In this document: piece by piece, positions 1 through 8,285 of the stretch
Layout of the letters: each line of letters begins with the position of its first letter
How positions within the stretch are numbered: position 1 is the first letter of the stretch
Assembly (NCBI GenBank): GCA_910579865.1
Contig: CAJTXA010000002.1
Coordinates: 124,001 to 188,000, forward strand
Source: an uncultured Lachnospiraceae bacterium
GTDB taxonomy: Bacteria; Bacillota; Clostridia; Lachnospirales; Lachnospiraceae
Length of the DNA: 64,000 nucleotides
Reading direction: 5' to 3'
The notes under the pieces: model-generated
What the model was told of the DNA's origin: nothing
Seen by the model: only the letters and a program-made list of their open reading frames with translations
Databases searched by the model: none
Translations under genes and position numbers: made by a program

Positions 1-585
1 GTTGCATGGATTCAATCAAATCACTATATGAAATATCAAAAGGAATGAAAAGAATTATATAGAAAGCAAGCGGATATTAGAAAATATCAACATGAATGTT
101 TAGCAAATGCTATTATATCTCTTGGCAATAAAGTATAGGTTGAAAAAATGAATTTTGCAGGACTTCAAAAACGTGCTAAGAATACGGAAAAGAATGACAA
201 AGGAAAGTTTAAGAAAAAGAAACGTTTTGGCAAATCATTAGCGAATAAAGCACCATCCATGCTATTAACTATCATAGATAGAAAATTAGGGTATTATGGT
301 GAGAAATTGATTGAGATTAACACATTGGAAGCAAAGGCGAGTCAGTTTAATCATTTTGACAGAACATATACGAAGAAAACATTATCGCAAAGATGGGATG
401 ATTTTAATGGAATTCGAATACAAAGAGATTTATACTCCGCGTTTCTTATAATGAACATAAGTGATGATTTAAAGAATTTTAATATGGATAAGTGTAATGA
501 AAGGTTTGAAAACTTTTATAGACTTCATAATATTGAAGTTGGTCGATTAACAGGTAAGAAAAATTTAAGTAGTATAGCAATATAA
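1..585 (+). pseudogene. TnpB-like transposase, decayed C-terminal part
   Basis: One reading frame runs from the window edge to 585 but contains in-frame stops at 46-48 (TGA) and 136-138 (TAG). The piece after the second stop could initiate at ATG 148. The C-terminal region contains 'IQRDLYSAFLIMN', corresponding to the D-R-D-x-N-A-A motif that carries the last RuvC aspartate in IS200/IS605 OrfB/TnpB proteins, and ends in 'KKNLSSIAI'. The stretch where TnpB normally has a CxxC...CxxC zinc ribbon has no cysteines, so this resembles the ribbon-less TnpB relatives I recall from Clostridia (from memory, not searched). The N-terminal part lies outside the window. With two nonsense codons the gene is almost certainly inactive. 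Confidence 0.72.
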
Positions 586-749
586 AATAGAAATAGGTTT
601 TGACACGAGCCTTATGCTGTCGCAAATGGATACAAGGGTATCTTTGGTAGTGAAAGTCTTATAGAAAATCATTCGTCTTATATGCTTTCGAGTATATTTG
701 GAAGTGAATGTATATAAGAACCCAACGTGCTTTAGCCGTTGGAGTGTCA
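586..749 (+). mobile_element. Right end of IS605/IS1341-type element, omega-RNA-like 3' hairpin
   Basis: After the tnpB stop there is a non-coding tail ending in a perfect hairpin, CCAACG (722-727) paired with CGTTGG (737-742), around a loop containing CTTTAG. It is preceded by GAACC and followed by AGTGTCA. This layout (GAACCC, stem, CTTTAG loop, stem, GGAGTGTCA) is what I know from right ends of IS200/IS605 elements, where the tnpB 3' end plus right end is transcribed as the guide (omega/reRNA). The element end is placed at about 749. The left end is outside the window. Identity rests on the pattern and on the adjacent tnpB remnant. Confidence 0.55.
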
Positions 750-957
750 GATTATAGATTATAATGAAACAGAAGGCTATTTAAATATGTTATTGAATGG
801 TTATAATGAAGAGGTGATTTGTATTTTTTCAAAAAAATTGTTAGAATATGATTTAGAGTTTAGAAAAAAAATCTATCAATTATTAAGAGGATTGGAAACA
901 TGCTTAAAAAGATCTGGATACAAGGCAAAATGGATATTGAAAGATAGTGATAAATAA
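739..957 (+). CDS. Small ORF fused to the insertion-element end, unknown
   Basis: An open frame of 72 codons starts at TTG 739 inside the element's terminal hairpin. The first in-frame ATG is at 787 and has no ribosome binding site. The product is small, with a lysine-rich C-terminus, and matches no family I recognise. The frame runs straight across the predicted element boundary, so it may be the 3' remainder of a host gene cut by the insertion rather than an intact gene. From 958 to 1083 I see no further coding signal. Confidence 0.22.
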   Translation: MECQIIDYNETEGYLNMLLNGYNEEVICIFSKKLLEYDLEFRKKIYQLLRGLETCLKRSGYKAKWILKDSDK

Positions 958-1083
958 CTTGATTTAATGGATTAGAAGCAGAAATATAATAAGAAAATAA
1001 TTGTATTCTTATAGTTTTAAACTGAAACATAATGGGATATATAACAATTGAGGGTGCACTATATTGATGTTAGGATAAATAGT

Positions 1084-1113
1084 AAAGTATTATAATTTTT
1101 ATTATAATACTTT
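1084..1113. promoter_or_regulatory. Perfect 13-bp inverted repeat upstream of the TIR gene
   Basis: AAAGTATTATAAT (1084-1096) is exactly reverse-complementary to 1101-1113, with a TTTT loop between. It lies 34 bp before the TIR start codon. Both arms contain a TATAAT hexamer, so the repeat could be an operator over a -10 box, or a 5'-UTR hairpin. I do not see a convincing -35 at the right distance for either. The ribosome binding site GGAGG at about 1134 lies outside the hairpin. Confidence 0.5.
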
Positions 1114-1146
1114 ATATTCTATAGAAATTATGCGGAGGAAAAATCT

Positions 1147-1797
1147 ATGGGGAAACAAATAAAAAATGATTTAAGACATGTTACAATAGAAGGAAATTAC
1201 ACTGGTGGAAATAATATTGTAAACTATTATACTTCTCAGAAGGAAGAGGAGAAAGTAGATAAGAAGAATAAAACAATTTTTCTTTCTTATAATTGGCATG
1301 ATGAAGAGATAGTGGATAGAATTGATCAATATTTGTCAAAACTTTCTGGTATAGTTGTAAAAAGGGATATACGTGATATTGGCTCATGGAAGAGTATTCG
1401 AGAGTTTATGAAAAGTATTCGACAGCAAGATTATGCCGTTCTTATTGTTAGTGATTCATATTTGCGATCAAAAAATTGCATGTTTGAGGTAACAGAGATT
1501 ATAAAAGAACCAGAATATAAAGATAGGGTATTTCCCGCTATTATAGAACATGGTATATATAATTCATTTATTCGTGTAGAATATATTAAGTATTGGCAGC
1601 AGGAATGTGATAAGCTAGAGGCTGCTATAAAAAGGTTAGATCTAGAAAATGCTACAGAATTGACAGCTGATTTGAAATGGTATAAAAGTATTGCTTTTTC
1701 TATGGGAGAATTTTTAAGTATGATTGCTGATAAGAATAATCCAGATATTCAAAATATAGAGATTCAAATAGAAAATGCTATATTGAAGAATAGGTAG
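1147..1797 (+). CDS. TIR-domain effector protein
   Basis: 216 residues. Residues about 41-165 form a TIR domain: the opening strand 'TIFLSYNWHDEE' (F45, S47, Y48, D52), and 'SDSYLRSKNCMFEVTEI', in which C111 and E114 occupy the positions of the conserved Cys and catalytic glutamate of NAD-consuming TIR enzymes. Before the domain is a short polar segment with the motif YTGGNNIVNYY at 18-28, closely matched near the start of the next gene's product. No signal peptide or membrane segment is visible, so it should act in the cytoplasm. The start is supported by GGAGG about 8 bases upstream. The NB-ARC/TPR gene begins 16 bp after the stop, so the two are probably one transcript. By analogy with TIR/STAND defence modules it would deplete NAD+ when its partner senses infection; that role is inferred. 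Confidence 0.85.
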   Translation: MGKQIKNDLRHVTIEGNYTGGNNIVNYYTSQKEEEKVDKKNKTIFLSYNWHDEEIVDRIDQYLSKLSGIVVKRDIRDIGSWKSIREFMKSIRQQDYAVLIVSDSYLRSKNCMFEVTEIIKEPEYKDRVFPAIIEHGIYNSFIRVEYIKYWQQECDKLEAAIKRLDLENATELTADLKWYKSIAFSMGEFLSMIADKNNPDIQNIEIQIENAILKNR

Positions 1798-1813
1798 AAA
1801 GAAGGAATTTATT

Positions 1814-4012
1814 ATGAAACATATAGAAAATCGGCTTGAAAATTGTAACATAAATGATTATATAGGAGGTAATCAGACTAGCAATTTTTATATTTCTATG
1901 CTTCAAGATAAAGAACGAGAATTTGTTATTACGTATAATACAAATATTAGACCAGTATCCTATTTTACTGGACGTGAGATGGAATTGCAGGAATTACGCC
2001 AAAAAATAGATAGAAAGTGTAAGGCTGTTTTAGTAAGTGGGATGGGGGGAATTGGAAAAACTCATATTTGTAGAAAATTGTTTGAGGAATATTATAGAAA
2101 GGGGAAGGATAAAAATGGTTCTTTTTCTTATATTGGATATGTGGAATATAATGGAGATATGGGGAGTAGTTTACAAAAGTGTTTAAGATATAAAGAACAA
2201 AAGCATCCAGAAGCAAATCTGGAAGCAGCATGGAAAGAGTTAGAATATTTAGCATCCAGAGGAAAATTATTATTATTTGTGGATAATGTAAATGTATCGA
2301 TTGAAAAAGATCCTGGCTTAGAAAGATTAAAAAAAATACCAGGAGCGATAATATTGACTTCTAGGAGAAGAACATTTAGCAAGGAATTTGAACCATATCG
2401 AATTGGATTTTTGAGTACAGAACAATGTAAAGAATTATATAAAAAGATTCAGATTGAAAATGATGGAAAAAAAGTGAAAAAAGAAGAACTATCTGATTTA
2501 GAATATGTGATAAACGAATTAACAGCAAGACATACAATTACGATTGAGTTTTTGGCACACTTAGCTAGTACAAAGAGTTGGTCTGTAAAAAAATTAAGAG
2601 AAAAATTGGAGATGAATGGATTTCAGTTAGAATATATGGATGAGGAGGATAAGCTAGTCAATATTCAAAATTCTTTTGAAACTTTATATGATTTATCAGA
2701 ATTAACAAAAGCAGAAAAGAATATTTTAGAAGCATTTTCCATATTTCCATATATCCCTTTATCCAATGAAGTGTGTAATTGGTGGCTACTTTCGGATGCG
2801 GGAGTGAAAGAAAGTGAAAATATTTTAGTAAAGTTATATCGAAAAGGGTGGTTGCAGTTTGATATAGAGCGAGAAAGCTATACTTTGCATCCTGTTTTTG
2901 CACAGTTTATTTATACGAAATGTAGACCAAGAATAGAAGAACATTTTGGTTTAATAAAGGAGTGTAAATTAACTTTAAAGATATTAAATAATGCATCTGT
3001 AGCAATATGTCAATTTTATATTTTATTTGCTAAAAATATAATTCAAAAAATAAAGATGAAAGAAGACAGGGAACAAGTAGATTTTATAATAGCTCTTGCT
3101 TATTTACTAAATTATATAACACAATATAAGGAAGCAAAGGAATGGTATGAAAGAAGCATTTATATTGGGGAAAGGATATTAGGAAAGGAAGATTTATATG
3201 TAGCAATTGCTTATAATAATTTAGCAGGGGTATATGAAAATCAAGGAGAATATGAAAAAGCAGAAGAATTATATGAAACAAGCATCAATATTTTTGAAAG
3301 TGTAGAGGGAGAGTTTCATCTAGATACAGCAAATAGTTATAATAACTTAGCAAGTATTTATATGAAACGAGGGGAATATAAGAAAGCAGAAAATTTATAT
3401 GAAAAAAGTCTTCAGATTCGTAAAAAAGTACTAGGAGAAGAAAATTTAACTACAGCGAATAGTTATAATAATCTGGCAGGAATCTATATGAGACAAGGAG
3501 ACTACCAAAAAGCAGAAGAATTATATGAAAGAAGTATTTACATTTGTAAAAAAATATTAGGAGAAAAGAACTTAGAAACAGCAATTCGATACAATAATTT
3601 GGGGAATGGATATGAGAGACAGAAAGAATATAAAAAGGCAGAGGAATTATATAAAAAAAGTCTTCAAATTCGTGAGGAAATATTAGGAGAAAAACATTCT
3701 GCTACAGCAACTGGCTATAATAATTTAGGAAGTGTATATGAGCAGCAGGGTAAATATAGAGAGGCAGAAGAATTATATGAAAAAAGTCTTCAAATTCGTG
3801 AAGAAGTGTTGGGAGAGTTTCATCCAGATACAATAATTAGCTATTATAACTTAGCAGGAGTATATCAGAGTCAAGGTAAGTACAAAATGGCATTTACTTA
3901 TTATTTAAAATTATATAAAATTTTTTCATGTAAACTTGGAGTAGAACATCCATATGCACAAATCATTTATAAAAATATAGAAATAATATATTCTAAATTG
4001 AAAAACTTATAG
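1814..4012 (+). CDS. NB-ARC/TPR STAND NTPase (NLR-like sensor)
   Basis: 732 residues. Order of parts: a short N-terminal segment with YIGGNQTSNFY at 16-26; an NB-ARC entry motif 'FTGREMELQELRQKI' (51-65); Walker A 'GMGGIGKT' (76-83); Walker B 'LLLFVDN' with D157; the RNBS-B-like 'LTSRRR' (181-186); a helical/winged-helix stretch; then about seven 42-residue kinesin-light-chain-type TPRs from about 430 to 725, with recurring 'YNNLA..Y...GEY.KAEELYE'. This is the architecture of bacterial NLR-like STAND proteins, in which TPRs sense a trigger and the ATPase oligomerises. The partner effector is the TIR protein encoded just upstream. The near-identical repeats may vary between strains. The trigger is unknown; a defence role is inferred from family and context. 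Confidence 0.85.
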   Translation: MKHIENRLENCNINDYIGGNQTSNFYISMLQDKEREFVITYNTNIRPVSYFTGREMELQELRQKIDRKCKAVLVSGMGGIGKTHICRKLFEEYYRKGKDKNGSFSYIGYVEYNGDMGSSLQKCLRYKEQKHPEANLEAAWKELEYLASRGKLLLFVDNVNVSIEKDPGLERLKKIPGAIILTSRRRTFSKEFEPYRIGFLSTEQCKELYKKIQIENDGKKVKKEELSDLEYVINELTARHTITIEFLAHLASTKSWSVKKLREKLEMNGFQLEYMDEEDKLVNIQNSFETLYDLSELTKAEKNILEAFSIFPYIPLSNEVCNWWLLSDAGVKESENILVKLYRKGWLQFDIERESYTLHPVFAQFIYTKCRPRIEEHFGLIKECKLTLKILNNASVAICQFYILFAKNIIQKIKMKEDREQVDFIIALAYLLNYITQYKEAKEWYERSIYIGERILGKEDLYVAIAYNNLAGVYENQGEYEKAEELYETSINIFESVEGEFHLDTANSYNNLASIYMKRGEYKKAENLYEKSLQIRKKVLGEENLTTANSYNNLAGIYMRQGDYQKAEELYERSIYICKKILGEKNLETAIRYNNLGNGYERQKEYKKAEELYKKSLQIREEILGEKHSATATGYNNLGSVYEQQGKYREAEELYEKSLQIREEVLGEFHPDTIISYYNLAGVYQSQGKYKMAFTYYLKLYKIFSCKLGVEHPYAQIIYKNIEIIYSKLKNL

Positions 4013-4109
4013 ATAGGAAACATAGTAAAAAACCATCCTATGATGAAAGTTATATCAAAGGAGGGGGATTTTATAAATTTGTAGGTATATACGGAACGTG
4101 TTTGTAACT

Positions 4110-4150
4110 GTTAAAATAACATATATTATTTTAACATATGTTATTTTAAC
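4110..4150. terminator. Perfect A/T-rich inverted repeat between convergent genes
   Basis: GTTAAAATAACATAT (4110-4124) pairs exactly with 4136-4150 over 15 bp, with an 11-base loop. It sits between the NB-ARC/TPR gene and the flavodoxin gene, which point at each other, as expected of a bidirectional transcription stop, although the stem has very little G+C. The unit TATTTTAACATA also occurs as a direct repeat at 4127-4138 and 4142-4153. Confidence 0.5.
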
Positions 4151-4164
4151 ATATTATGATAGGA

Positions 4165-4713
4165 TTAATATTCTTCTTTTAAAAGGGCTATCAAAGGTTT
4201 GGTATATTTTTTTGATGAAATGTTGTAGGATGTCGAGATAACCCGTTCAAATTCTCTATCTTCTTTTATTTTATTTTTTTTGTTTTTTAGTTTGTGTTTC
4301 ATAATAGTAGCAAAAGTTTTCATCATTATTTTTTCGAACAAAGGCATTTTTTCATAACATAGACCTCCTGGCATATAAAAATGTGGAATTTGATGCAGTT
4401 CATTCACAGTCAAATTATTTGCCCATGCTTGTTGTATCGTTTTTTCTGCTGTACTAGGTGTGGCACCTGTTGCAAAGAGAATGAAGGTTTTTTTATTACT
4501 TTTGGCAATCAGCTTTTTTATTTTTTTTAGTCCATCAACAGTTCCAGCATGAAATCGGCTGCCAAATACAATAATATCATACTGTGATAATGTTTCAAAA
4601 GTGACATCTTTAAAATTCAAAAGTGTACCATCTACTTTATTAGCAATTTCTTCTGCATATCTTTTTGTAAAACCTGTTACACTTTTGTAACAAACTAAAA
4701 TTTTATGATTCAT
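4165..4713 (-). CDS. Flavodoxin-domain protein
   Basis: 182 residues with a flavodoxin fold. The FMN phosphate-binding loop near the start reads 'YKSVTGFTKRYAEEIA', followed by the alternating strands 'YDIIVFGSRFHAG' and 'KTFILFATGATPSTAE', typical of the flavodoxin_5/HemG-like group. It probably carries FMN and transfers electrons or reduces a small molecule; the partner is unknown. It overlaps the end of the TetR-type gene by 11 bp, and its ribosome binding site GGAGGG lies inside that gene. The pair is therefore co-transcribed, and the regulator most likely controls both. No membrane segment is evident. Confidence 0.78.
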   Translation of the reverse strand: MNHKILVCYKSVTGFTKRYAEEIANKVDGTLLNFKDVTFETLSQYDIIVFGSRFHAGTVDGLKKIKKLIAKSNKKTFILFATGATPSTAEKTIQQAWANNLTVNELHQIPHFYMPGGLCYEKMPLFEKIMMKTFATIMKHKLKNKKNKIKEDREFERVISTSYNISSKKYTKPLIALLKEEY

Positions 4714-5275
4714 GGTTTCCCTCCAAAATATTTTTTATAAGGATTTGATAAATTCTTTCCTGTTGTGCAAGGATTTCATCTGACGAAATACCTGGTGTAG
4801 TTACAGAAAAAATTGTACCAATTCCAATTGTATAAATTAGCATATCTAAGTGTAATTGTTTGGCTTGTGTGATACTAATATTAAAATGTTGAGAAAGAAA
4901 AATAGGGATTTGCTCATCTGCTTCAGTTTGGTAGAGATCTTCAAGTGAAGAAATACCATTTCGTTTGTGTAGAATAAAGATTTTAAACAAGTGTGGTTCT
5001 TCTTTGGTTAATTGAATATAAGCTTGTCCTGTGCTGCGAAAGGGATCTTTTTTATCAAGATGAGATGCAAGGTATTCTTTGATAAAGCATTTTACTTGTA
5101 TTGCTACATCTTGGCGCAATTCTTCCATATTTTTACAATAACTATAAATTGGTTGTACAGAACAACCAATTTTTTCTGCTATTGTTTTTACCATGACTTG
5201 TTCCATTCCTCCATATCGGGCAAGTTCAAAAGCAGCATTGACCACCATTTCTTTTGTAATTCGTTGTTTTGGCAT
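4703..5275 (-). CDS. TetR/AcrR-family transcriptional regulator
   Basis: 190 residues. The N-terminal helix-turn-helix spans about 8-50: 'ITKEMVVNAAFELARYGG', then 'MVKTIAEKIGCSVQPIYSY', the TetR recognition-helix pattern ending in an aromatic residue. The remainder is an all-helical ligand-binding region with no assigned ligand. It lies directly upstream of, and overlaps, the flavodoxin gene. A near-perfect palindrome in its own promoter (5291-5327) suggests autorepression. Clostridial TetR/flavodoxin pairs of this kind are familiar, but their inducers are mostly unknown. Confidence 0.82.
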   Translation of the reverse strand: MPKQRITKEMVVNAAFELARYGGMEQVMVKTIAEKIGCSVQPIYSYCKNMEELRQDVAIQVKCFIKEYLASHLDKKDPFRSTGQAYIQLTKEEPHLFKIFILHKRNGISSLEDLYQTEADEQIPIFLSQHFNISITQAKQLHLDMLIYTIGIGTIFSVTTPGISSDEILAQQERIYQILIKNILEGNHES

Positions 5276-5290
5276 AAGAATTCCTCCATA

Positions 5291-5327
5291 TAATTAAATT
5301 ATATAAATTCATTATATAACTTAATTA
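5291..5327. promoter_or_regulatory. Palindromic operator upstream of the TetR gene
   Basis: Two 16-bp arms, 5291-5306 and 5312-5327, match as an inverted repeat at 15 of 16 positions around a 5-bp centre. The site begins 16 bp upstream of the TetR start codon, where an autoregulatory operator would lie. The region is very A/T rich, but a 15/16 match is more than composition alone would readily give. From 5328 to 5504 I see no other feature. Confidence 0.55.
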
Positions 5328-5504
5328 TACTTATAATAAAAAGATTGTCAATCTATTATAGAAGAAATTTTATAAAATGATTAGTTGGATAAATCTTAGA
5401 AGAAATCATTAAAAGAGAATGGATAGATTACGATAAACAATAGAAAGATAGAAAATAATAGAGGAAAAATTTTTAGAATAACAAAATAAAAAGGTAGAAA
5501 TAGA

Positions 5505-6182
5505 ATGAAGTTTAATAGAAACAAATTATATAGAAAATTAGAGGCTTATTTTACAGGAAAAATATCAAAAATAGAACTTGGAAGGTGGGCAAATCAAGCT
5601 TATTATGACATATTAAAAGGTGGGTATATTGAAAATGAAAAGATTGTTGTTTATCCCTTTTTAAGAAAGATAGCGACATTTCATCTAGAAGAAAAGGATA
5701 AAGAGGATATCTATCCATGTTCAGAAGAAAGCGTAAAGGAAATATGGGATATCTTATCTGGAAAGATTGACACTGATTTTCATATAGAAGTATCCCTTCT
5801 GGTACAAATTTATACAATGTTTAAAGAAAAAATTTATTATGATAAAGAGAAATATAATCTCTTTTTAAAATTGAGAGAAAATATCGTTTTGTATTTGAAA
5901 GGAAAAGGTCAAGTTGATAATAATATAAAAATGCAGTTAGAAGAAATAAGATATTGGAATAGTCAAAAAGAAACAATACAAGATTTATTAGAAATGCATA
6001 TAATTCAATTTTTAAATTCTTTCTTTTCGGATCATTTTAAATTATTTGTTAAAGAATCAAAACAGAATAATATCCTGGCAGAAAGATTCCTAAATTATTT
6101 AGATAGTTATCTTGGAAACCGAAATTTTTATTTATTAGTTTCTTATAGTAATGGAAAACCAAATATTTTTTTAGTTGTATAA
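5505..6182 (+). CDS. Hypothetical protein
   Basis: 225 residues, soluble, mostly helical by composition, with no signal peptide or membrane segment. I do not recognise a domain. The N-terminal half has a structured look, 'LYRKLEAYFTGKISKIELG' then 'YYDILKGGYI' and 'YPFLRKIATFHLEE'. It faintly recalls small immunity-protein-like families near toxin loci, but I have no firm basis for that. It stands alone between the divergent TetR operon and the chemoreceptor promoter. The only ribosome-binding-like sequence is AAAGGTAG about 9 bases upstream. Confidence 0.6.
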   Translation: MKFNRNKLYRKLEAYFTGKISKIELGRWANQAYYDILKGGYIENEKIVVYPFLRKIATFHLEEKDKEDIYPCSEESVKEIWDILSGKIDTDFHIEVSLLVQIYTMFKEKIYYDKEKYNLFLKLRENIVLYLKGKGQVDNNIKMQLEEIRYWNSQKETIQDLLEMHIIQFLNSFFSDHFKLFVKESKQNNILAERFLNYLDSYLGNRNFYLLVSYSNGKPNIFLVV

Positions 6183-6294
6183 CAATTTTTTGCTTTATAT
6201 TCATTTAAAATTTGATAATAAAAATATAAATATAAAAAATAATTTTAATAAAAGTGAATTTTTAGATTTAGAAGTATTGATAAGAATTAGGATA

Positions 6295-6323
6295 TTGATT
6301 TTAAATAGAAAAATAGGTATAAT
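6295..6323 (+). promoter_or_regulatory. SigA-type promoter of the chemoreceptor gene
   Basis: TTGATT (6295-6300) and TATAAT (6318-6323) are separated by 17 bp, 44 bp before the start codon at 6367. GGAAGGTGG (6351-6359) is a good ribosome binding site. Confidence 0.65.
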
Positions 6324-6366
6324 GGAATAGGTAACGATGTAAGCAAATTAGGAAGGTGGAAATTAT

Positions 6367-8187
6367 ATGAAGGAGAAAATGGTTTCTAAGACACAAGGGA
6401 TAAGAGGAATTCGTAGTTTAACAGTTATGTTAATTTTGGTTATTTGCATTATGGTTTCCATTCCTACAATTGGATTGGCATGTCTGGGTGTGCATTATTT
6501 AAAACAATCCATGAACGAGTCAGTTGAATTATATGAAGAGTCTATGATAGATGGATATTCAATGGAGATTAAATCTCAAGTGCAAGGAGCAATTGCTGTG
6601 GTACAGAGCTATTATGAACAGAGCCAGAGTGGAGAATTAACAGAAGCAGAGGCTCAGAAAATGGCTACTGAAGCAGTTCGGGCTATGCGTTACCGAGATG
6701 ATGCATCAGGCTATATCTGGATAGATGGAGCTGATCATATGTTAGTGATGCATCCAATCTTAACAGAGCAAGAGGGCACAAATCGATATGATTTAACCGA
6801 TCAGAATGGTGTAAAGGTTACACAGAATATTGTAACTGCAGCGAAAAATGGAGGAGGATACAATGAATTTTATTTTACAAAATCAGATGGTGTAACAGTT
6901 GCACCTAAAATTGCTTATTCTGAAATGTTTCAACCTTGGGGATGGGCAGTAGCTACTGGAAATTATGTAGATGACATGAATGAGAAAATTGAAGGAAGAA
7001 AAGTATATATTGAAGAAGAATTTTTACATATGCTTTTTACTTATGGAGTCTCAGCAGTGTTAATGTTATTTGCAGCATTTATAATATCAGTTATATGTGG
7101 ATTAAGAATTACAAAAGGAATTAAATTTGTAGAAGGAAATCTTCGGCAGGCGGCTTTGGGTAATATGAGTTTTACTGTAAAACCTGCTTTATTGAAACGA
7201 GCAGATGAAATTGGAGAAATGGCACGTTCTTTGGAAAATGTACGGCAATCATGGACCAATATGCTTGGCAGTGTTATTCATACAGGTGAGACATTAAATC
7301 AAAGCAGTGAGAAATTTAGTGAGAAATTTGCATCTATTTCAGATAGTATTCAAAATACCAATCAAGCAATTGAAGATTTGGCGCAGGGAGCAACCAATCA
7401 AGCAAATGAGACAGAAACAGTAAATAGAAAAATTATAGAGTTAGGCAATGTAATTGAAGTAGAAAAGAGTGGTGTAAATAAATTAGAAGAAGCAGTATCT
7501 GCTATGTCACAATATTCAGTAGGAGCTTCTGAAAGTATAAAAGAATTAGATCAAATTACGCAAATGACAATTGAAACGATCAATGTTGTATCAGAACAGA
7601 CAAATAAGAATAATGATTCGGCTGCTGATATTAATAAAACTATTGAAATTATTAAAGGGTTAGCAGCACAAACGAATTTGCTTTCGTTAAATGCTAGTAT
7701 AGAAGCAGCAAGAGCAGGAGAGGCTGGCAGAGGCTTTGCGGTAGTAGCGGAAGAAATCCGAAGTCTTTCAGAGGAATCTTCGAATAATGCACAGGAGATT
7801 GAGGGAATTGTAAGAGGATTAGTTAATAATGTAAAGGTTTCTGTTAATAAGATGCAGGAAGTGACATGTAATGTACAAAAACAGCAAAAATGTTTGAAAG
7901 ATACAAGAGAAGCTTTTCAACATTTAAATCAAGAGGTTACTTTAGTAGAAGAAGTAACAAAAGAAATTGGAAATCAGACAGAGATCTTAAATTCTCTAAA
8001 ACAGATTGTGACAGATTCTGTCAATAGTCTGGCAAGTGTAGTGGAAGAAAATGCTGCATCGACAGAAGAAACAAGTGCTAGTATGATGCTTTTGTCTAAG
8101 ACAATTCGTGAGTGTTCAGAAGATACACAAGATTTGGTAGAATTAAGTCATCGTCAAAATGAACAAGCTAGTAAATTTCAATTATAA
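6367..8187 (+). CDS. Methyl-accepting chemotaxis protein with extracellular Cache domain
   Basis: 606 residues. Membrane segments at about 18-45 and 222-245 enclose an extracellular single-Cache domain (sCache_2-like: 'DDASGYIWIDGADHMLVMHP', later 'MFQPWGWAVATGNYVDDM'). A HAMP linker (about 246-300) and a long cytoplasmic coiled coil follow. The hairpin tip 'AAQTNLLSLNASIEAARAG' near residues 432-450 binds CheA/CheW in this family. It should sense a small organic molecule outside the cell and signal to the flagellar motor. Genes on both sides are unrelated, so it appears monocistronic, with its own promoter and a terminator at 8218-8253. Confidence 0.93.
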   Translation: MKEKMVSKTQGIRGIRSLTVMLILVICIMVSIPTIGLACLGVHYLKQSMNESVELYEESMIDGYSMEIKSQVQGAIAVVQSYYEQSQSGELTEAEAQKMATEAVRAMRYRDDASGYIWIDGADHMLVMHPILTEQEGTNRYDLTDQNGVKVTQNIVTAAKNGGGYNEFYFTKSDGVTVAPKIAYSEMFQPWGWAVATGNYVDDMNEKIEGRKVYIEEEFLHMLFTYGVSAVLMLFAAFIISVICGLRITKGIKFVEGNLRQAALGNMSFTVKPALLKRADEIGEMARSLENVRQSWTNMLGSVIHTGETLNQSSEKFSEKFASISDSIQNTNQAIEDLAQGATNQANETETVNRKIIELGNVIEVEKSGVNKLEEAVSAMSQYSVGASESIKELDQITQMTIETINVVSEQTNKNNDSAADINKTIEIIKGLAAQTNLLSLNASIEAARAGEAGRGFAVVAEEIRSLSEESSNNAQEIEGIVRGLVNNVKVSVNKMQEVTCNVQKQQKCLKDTREAFQHLNQEVTLVEEVTKEIGNQTEILNSLKQIVTDSVNSLASVVEENAASTEETSASMMLLSKTIRECSEDTQDLVELSHRQNEQASKFQL

Positions 8188-8217
8188 AAATAAAATAGAA
8201 AGTAAAACTATAATTTT

Positions 8218-8253
8218 ATGGCTGTTATTTTTTTTATAGAACAGCCATTTTCT
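8218..8253 (+). terminator. Rho-independent terminator after the chemoreceptor
   Basis: ATGGCTGTT (8218-8226) pairs perfectly with 8240-8248, followed by a T-rich run. Confidence 0.8.
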
Positions 8254-8285
8254 TTATTAGAAAAAGAAAAATAAAGGAGAAAAAA

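Noticed and set aside
3200..3955. 126-bp periodic repeats taken as a CRISPR or satellite array
   Set aside because: They are diverged in-frame TPR codons of the NLR-like gene, without spacers.
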